Positions 59,764 to 64,000 of a DNA stretch of 64,000 bases are shown one piece after another (the first letter of the stretch is position 1; every line of letters starts with the position of its first letter). Source of the DNA: Paraburkholderia sp. BL21I4N1 (GTDB lineage Bacteria; Pseudomonadota; Gammaproteobacteria; Burkholderiales; Burkholderiaceae); assembly GCF_002973525.1 (NCBI RefSeq), contig NZ_PVEN01000028.1:1-64000 (forward strand), written 5' to 3'. The notes beneath the pieces were generated by a model, which had not been told where the DNA came from, searched no databases, and saw only the letters and a list, made by a program, of their open reading frames with translations. The translations under genes and the position numbers were made by a program.

Positions 59764-60960
59764 TTGTTGAATTCCTTGCTCGACTTCCTTGCCCACGGCC
59801 TGTTGCACTTCTCGTGGTGGCAACTCGTGCTGTACACGCTGATCGCGACGCACATCACGATTATCGGCGTGACGGTCTATCTGCATCGCTGCCAGGCGCA
59901 CCGTGCGCTGGAGCTGCATCCGATCGTCAGTCATTTTTTCCGTTTCTGGCTGTGGATGACAACCGGCATGTTGACCGGTCAATGGGCCGCGATTCACCGT
60001 AAGCACCACGCCAAGTGCGAGACCGAAGAAGATCCGCACAGCCCGCAAACGCGCGGCATCTGGAAGGTGTTGCTCGAAGGCGCGGAGTTGTACCGCACCG
60101 AGGCGAAAAACGAAGAAACCATGCGCAAATTCAGCCACGGTACGCCGAACGACTGGATGGAACGCAACGTCTACACGAAGTACCCGATCCTCGGCGTGAG
60201 CCTGATGATGGTGCTGAACATCGCGCTGTTCGGCGTGGCCGGTCTGACGATCTGGGCCGTGCAAATGGTGTGGATTCCGTTCTGGGCCGCCGGCGTGGTC
60301 AATGGCCTCGCGCACTTCTGGGGCTATCGCAACTTCAATTCGTCGGACGCGAGCACCAACATCTTCCCGTGGGGCATCATCATCGGCGGTGAAGAGTTGC
60401 ATAACAATCACCACACGTATGCGACGTCGGCCAAGCTGTCGAACAAGTGGTACGAATTCGATATCGGCTGGATGTACATCCGCATCATGTCGGCGTTCCG
60501 CCTTGCCAAGGTGAAGAAGGTCGCGCCGACGCCGCGTCTGACCACCGGCAAGTTGGTGCTCGATCAGGACACGCTGCAAGCCGTGCTGGCCAACCGCTAC
60601 GAAGTCATGGCGCGTTACGGCAAGGCGCTCAAGCGCGCCTATCGCCAGGAATTGGCTCATCTGAAAGAAGTCGGCGCACGTGAAAAGTATCAGGTCATGC
60701 GCGGTGCGCGTAGCTGGTTCCACAAGGAAGAAGCCGGTCTGAACGAACCGCAGAAGCGTCAGTTGCCGCAAATCTTCGCGAACAGCCAGAAGCTCAAGAC
60801 GTACATCGACATGCGCAACGAACTCGCGGCCATGTGGGAGCGCTCCAATGCGTCGCGCGACCAGTTGCTGGTTCAGTTGCAGGACTGGTGCCATCGCGCT
60901 GAGCAGAGCGGTATCAAGGCGCTGCAGGAATTTGCTTTACGACTGCGTCGTTATGCCTGA
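59764..60960 (+). CDS. Membrane fatty-acid desaturase (delta-9 acyl desaturase type)
   Basis: A 398-residue membrane di-iron enzyme. All three histidine boxes are present: HRCQAHR (H41, H46), HRKHH (H78, H81, H82) and HNNHH (about 217-221). Four hydrophobic segments flank them, as in stearoyl-CoA-type desaturases (DesA/DesB/DesC group). It introduces a double bond into acyl chains to regulate membrane fluidity. The start is TTG (59764 or 59767) with AGGT upstream; no ATG is available in the region. The C-terminal 120 residues are a basic soluble extension. A terminator follows. Confidence 0.9.
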   Translation: MLNSLLDFLAHGLLHFSWWQLVLYTLIATHITIIGVTVYLHRCQAHRALELHPIVSHFFRFWLWMTTGMLTGQWAAIHRKHHAKCETEEDPHSPQTRGIWKVLLEGAELYRTEAKNEETMRKFSHGTPNDWMERNVYTKYPILGVSLMMVLNIALFGVAGLTIWAVQMVWIPFWAAGVVNGLAHFWGYRNFNSSDASTNIFPWGIIIGGEELHNNHHTYATSAKLSNKWYEFDIGWMYIRIMSAFRLAKVKKVAPTPRLTTGKLVLDQDTLQAVLANRYEVMARYGKALKRAYRQELAHLKEVGAREKYQVMRGARSWFHKEEAGLNEPQKRQLPQIFANSQKLKTYIDMRNELAAMWERSNASRDQLLVQLQDWCHRAEQSGIKALQEFALRLRRYA

Positions 60961-60992
60961 TTGCGAAATCCATTAAAATCTCGGTACGTCAC

Positions 60993-61025
60993 AAAACCCC
61001 GCGTTGGCGGGGTTTTGCTTTTTGG
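60993..61025 (+). terminator. Intrinsic terminator of the desaturase gene
   Basis: Stem AAAACCCCGC / GCGGGGTTTT with a 4-nt loop, then GCTTTTT, about 35 nt after the stop. Confidence 0.9.
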
Positions 61026-61090
61026 GCCGCGGAAACGGCAACGACACGTCGTTGATCGTCCGCGGCGGCAGAGCGAGGGCAGAGGAGATC

Positions 61091-62230
61091 ATGGATCAGC
61101 AGGCGATCAGGACCGTCGAATACGATCGGCCGCAAGCGCAGGGCATGACCTGCGGAATCGGGCAGGCTTGGGCGAAGGTGCCCGACACGCCGACGGCGCA
61201 AGAAAAGGCGGCACTGAAGACACGCATTCGCGCATTGCTCGAGCGCGAGAAAGCGGTGCTCGTCGCGCATTACTACGTCGACGCGGAGTTGCAAGAACTC
61301 GCCGATGAGACCGGCGGTTGCGTGGCCGATTCGCTGGAAATGGCGCGCTTCGGCCGCGATCATGAGGCGCAGACGCTGGTGGTGGCGGGCGTGCGCTTCA
61401 TGGGCGAGACGGCCAAAATTCTGAGCCCCAACAAGCGCATTCTGATGCCCGATCTCGACGCGACCTGTTCGCTCGATCTGGGCTGCCCCGTGGACGAATT
61501 CTCGGCGTTCTGCGACGCGCATCCTGACCGCACGGTCGTCGTGTATGCGAACACCAGCGCGGCGGTGAAGGCGCGTGCGGACTGGATGGTCACTTCGTCG
61601 ATCGGTCTGGAGATCGTCGCCGATCTGCACGCGCGCGGCGAAAAGATCATCTGGGCGCCGGACCGGCACCTCGGCAGCTACATCCAGGGCAAGACCGGGG
61701 CGGATATGTTGTTGTGGCAGGGCTCGTGTCTCGTGCACGACGAATTCAAAGGCATCGAACTCGATCTGCTGCGCGCCGAGTATCCGGGTGCGAAGGTGCT
61801 GGTGCATCCGGAGTCGCCGGCTAACGTCGTCGCGCAAGCGGACGTGGTGGGGTCGACCACGCAATTGATCGACGCGGCGCAAAAACTCGATGCCACGCAT
61901 TTCATCGTCGCGACCGATCTCGGCATTTTGCACAAGATGCAGCTCGCCGCACCCGGCAAGACCCTGATTGCCGCGCCGACGGCCGGCAACAGCGCAACCT
62001 GCAAGAGTTGCGCGCACTGTCCGTGGATGGCGATGAACGGTCTCGCGAATCTGGCCGAGGTGCTGGAGCGCGGCCATAACGAGATTTTCGTCGATCATGC
62101 GATCGGCGAGCGCGCTCGTCTGCCGATCGACCGCATGCTGGACTTCGCCGCGCGTCAGAAGAAGCGTGTGCAGGCGAGCGGTGATCTCGCGCGCGACGCG
62201 CAACTGTATTCGAATGTGGGAGCAGCGTGA
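61091..62230 (+). CDS. nadA: Quinolinate synthase A
   Basis: A 379-residue [4Fe-4S] enzyme that condenses iminoaspartate with dihydroxyacetone phosphate to quinolinate. VAHYYVDAELQELADETGG, MPDLDATCSLDLGCP and WAPDRHLGSYIQ are active-site segments; cluster cysteines are in DATCSLD, WQGSCLVHDEF and the CKSCAHCPWM cluster near the C-terminus. ATG 61091 has AGAGGAG upstream. It is coupled to nadC (TGATG). Confidence 0.97.
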   Translation: MDQQAIRTVEYDRPQAQGMTCGIGQAWAKVPDTPTAQEKAALKTRIRALLEREKAVLVAHYYVDAELQELADETGGCVADSLEMARFGRDHEAQTLVVAGVRFMGETAKILSPNKRILMPDLDATCSLDLGCPVDEFSAFCDAHPDRTVVVYANTSAAVKARADWMVTSSIGLEIVADLHARGEKIIWAPDRHLGSYIQGKTGADMLLWQGSCLVHDEFKGIELDLLRAEYPGAKVLVHPESPANVVAQADVVGSTTQLIDAAQKLDATHFIVATDLGILHKMQLAAPGKTLIAAPTAGNSATCKSCAHCPWMAMNGLANLAEVLERGHNEIFVDHAIGERARLPIDRMLDFAARQKKRVQASGDLARDAQLYSNVGAA

Positions 62231-63141
62231 TGGGGGCGGTTGAGGGCGTGGTCGAGCGCAATCTGGGTGAGGCGGTGTCGCCGCTGTTCGCTGAAATTCA
62301 CGCGCAATACGGCGCGGCATTCGACGCTGCGCTCGCGCGCAACGTCGCCGATGCGCTGGCCGAAGATGTCGGCGCAGGCGACCAGACCGGGCGCCTGGTG
62401 CCTGCGGACGACATACGCAACGCGCGCATTATCGTGCGCGAGGACGCGCTGCTATGCGGCGTGCCGTGGTTCAACGCGGTGATGCGCGATGTGGATTCGC
62501 GCATCGACGTGCGATGGCTTTACCGCGAAGGTGATCGCATGTCGGCGGATACGCCCGTTTGCGAACTGCGCGGACCCGTGCGCGCGCTGCTGACGGCCGA
62601 ACGCAACGCGCTGAACTTTTTGCAACTGCTGTCGGGCGTAGCGAGCGCAACGCGCCGCTATGTCGACGCAATCGCCCACACGCGAACGCGGATTCTGGAC
62701 ACGCGTAAAACGCTGCCCGGTTTGCGGCTCGCGCAGAAATACGCGGTGCGTGTCGGCGGCGGCGCCAATCAGCGGCTCGCGCTGTACGACGGCATTCTGA
62801 TCAAGGAAAACCACATCGCCGCAGCCGGCGGCGTGGGTGCGGCAATGGATGCGGCACTTGCGCTGAACGCGGGCGTTTCCATCCAGATCGAGGTCGAAAC
62901 GCTCGAGCAGTTGGAAACGGCGTTGGCGCATCGTGCGCAATCCATCTTGCTGGACAACTTCTCGTTCGAGGCGATGCGCGAGGCAGTCCGCTTGACGGCG
63001 GGGCGAGCGGTGCTGGAGGTGTCGGGCGGCGTGAATTTCGACACCGTACAGACGATTGCGGAAACGGGCGTCGACCGGGTGTCGATCGGCGCGCTGACCA
63101 AAGACGTGCGCGCAACCGATTACTCGATGCGGATTGTTTGA
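62230..63141 (+). CDS. nadC: Nicotinate-nucleotide pyrophosphorylase (carboxylating)
   Basis: A 303-residue quinolinate phosphoribosyltransferase. LNFLQLLSGVAS, TRILDTRKTLPGLR (PRPP/quinolinate site), KYAVRVGGGANQRLALYDGI and ILIKENH are diagnostic. It starts one base into the nadA stop (TGATG); a GTG three nt upstream is possible. It makes nicotinate mononucleotide from quinolinate and PRPP. Confidence 0.97.
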   Translation: MGAVEGVVERNLGEAVSPLFAEIHAQYGAAFDAALARNVADALAEDVGAGDQTGRLVPADDIRNARIIVREDALLCGVPWFNAVMRDVDSRIDVRWLYREGDRMSADTPVCELRGPVRALLTAERNALNFLQLLSGVASATRRYVDAIAHTRTRILDTRKTLPGLRLAQKYAVRVGGGANQRLALYDGILIKENHIAAAGGVGAAMDAALALNAGVSIQIEVETLEQLETALAHRAQSILLDNFSFEAMREAVRLTAGRAVLEVSGGVNFDTVQTIAETGVDRVSIGALTKDVRATDYSMRIV

Positions 63142-63180
63142 AGTCGGCGCTTGCGCGCCCAAGCGTCTGCTGCGTTAGAG

Positions 63181-63222
63181 AAAAAGGCCATCGGCGGTGT
63201 GTTCACCGGCGATGGCCTTTTC
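63181..63222. terminator. Bidirectional terminator between nadC and nadB
   Basis: A long stem (AAAAAGGCCATCG and complement, with an inner CGGTG/CACCG pair) with A- and T-runs on both sides, between convergent genes. Confidence 0.9.
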
Positions 63223-63240
63223 GTTTCAGCTCACGTTCAA

Positions 63241-64000
63241 TCACACGTTGCGATTGCGCACGTGCTCCGGCGATAGAACCGAGGGCAGCGCCTTCGGCAA
63301 CGTGGCCGGCCAGTCGCGGCTGAAGTGCAGGCCGCGGCTCTCGCGCCGCGACCGTGCGCCTTCGACGATCAGCGACCCCACGTCCACCAGATTGCGCAGC
63401 TCGAGCAGGTCGCGGCTGACCTTGAAGTTCGCGTAGTACTCGTGGATCTCGTCGCGCAGCAGGGCGAGCCGATGTTTGGCGCGCATCAGACGCTTGTCGG
63501 TGCGCACAATGCCGACGTAATTCCACATCAGCCGGCGCAACTCGTCCCAATTGTGCGCGACTACCACTTCCTCGTCCGGATCGGAGACGCGGCTTTCGTC
63601 CCAGTCGGGCAGCGGTGCGTGGACGGCGGCGCTGAAGCCTTCTGCCTCGATAGCCTGCGCGGCGGAGCGTCCGATCACGAGGCATTCGAGCAGCGAATTG
63701 CTGGCCAGCCGGTTCGCACCGTGCAGACCCGTGCAGGACGTTTCGCCGACCGCATACAGACCCGCGAGATCGGTGCGGCCCGCCAGATCCGTCACGACGC
63801 CGCCGCACGTGTAGTGCGCGGCCGGCACGACGGGAATCCCTTCTTTGGTGATGTCGATACCGAATTCCAGGCAGCGCGCCAGGATCGTCGGAAAATGCTC
63901 GCGCAGGAATTCAGGCGATTGATGGCTGATGTCGAGATACACGCAATCGATGCCGCGCTTCTTGATTTCGAAGTCGATTGCACGCGCGACGATGTCGCGT
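63241..64000 (-). CDS. nadB: L-aspartate oxidase, C-terminal part (truncated by window edge)
   Basis: The last 253 codons of a flavoprotein that oxidises L-aspartate to iminoaspartate for NadA. The visible part contains YLDISHQSPEFLREHFPTIL, HYTCGGVVTDLAGRTDLAGL (with the substrate His), ETSCTGLHGANRLASNSLLE (FAD-binding) and the C-terminal helical domain. Reading continues without a stop to the window edge. Convergent with nadA-nadC, so the pathway is split between two units. Confidence 0.96.
   Translation of the reverse strand, partial: RDIVARAIDFEIKKRGIDCVYLDISHQSPEFLREHFPTILARCLEFGIDITKEGIPVVPAAHYTCGGVVTDLAGRTDLAGLYAVGETSCTGLHGANRLASNSLLECLVIGRSAAQAIEAEGFSAAVHAPLPDWDESRVSDPDEEVVVAHNWDELRRLMWNYVGIVRTDKRLMRAKHRLALLRDEIHEYYANFKVSRDLLELRNLVDVGSLIVEGARSRRESRGLHFSRDWPATLPKALPSVLSPEHVRNRNV

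Overview
The window is a GC-rich, gene-dense stretch of a Betaproteobacterial primary chromosome. Gene order and protein character point to Burkholderiaceae, most likely Paraburkholderia/Burkholderia. Supporting blocks are rpsT|murJ, adk-kdsB-Trm112-lpxK, xseA-sodB, icd, cspA|clpS-clpA, ribF-ileS-lspA-coaBC-(LLM)-dut, and purN-rsmB-like followed by a desaturase and nadA-nadC|nadB. The species call is inference. I see no rRNA, tRNA, CRISPR array or prophage. The only mobile DNA is the end of an IS3-family element at the left edge (1-190).

Layout. 1-10.3 kb is conserved housekeeping: S20, lipid II flippase, SirB1 protein, an acyl-CoA-type SDR, adenylate kinase, Kdo activation, LpxK, exonuclease VII and Fe-SOD. 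10.3-16.7 kb holds an O-GlcNAc-transferase-like TPR protein and three exported proteins. 16.9-20.6 kb holds a NYN-LOTUS ribonuclease, a stand-alone ClpP paralogue and a divergent ECF41-type sigma factor. 20.6-30.2 kb is accessory and regulatory: degenerate EAL protein, MFS pump, MocR regulator with DUF2917 protein, a citrate synthase fused to a DNA-binding domain facing a rearranged CaiB-type CoA-transferase, a GntR/UTRA regulator and an aldo/keto reductase. 30.2-38.1 kb holds a Rap1a/Tai-like exported protein, a glycine-repeat exported protein and a five-component peptide/nickel-type ABC importer encoded as four genes. 38.3-64 kb returns to core functions: EF-G, DUF192, RluE, Icd, CspA, ClpSA, Dut, CoaBC, LspA, IleS, RibF, PurN, an RNA m5C methyltransferase, an MscS channel, a fatty-acid desaturase and NAD synthesis.

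Two loci look most like undescribed systems. (1) The 284-bp gap between clpP2 and the ECF gene carries two back-to-back copies of an ECF41-type promoter (TGTCACA/G, 16 bp, CGTC). One faces the sigma gene and the other faces clpP2. Downstream of clpP2 lies the NYN-LOTUS ribonuclease gene, whose leader has a perfect 11-bp hairpin just before the ribosome site. This suggests a sigma-controlled protease plus RNase stress module. (2) A citrate-synthase-like enzyme with an N-terminal helix-turn-helix and a CoA-transferase with its halves in reversed order are divergent around an AT-rich cluster of overlapping palindromes, which looks like an enzyme acting as its own metabolite-sensing repressor.

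Other regulatory signals are a near-leaderless promoter arrangement at murJ, clpS and purN, a hairpin that hides the ribosome site of the Rap1a/Tai-like gene, a long inverted repeat at the MocR locus and a perfect palindrome upstream of icd. Functions are assigned from sequence features by eye; no database search was possible.
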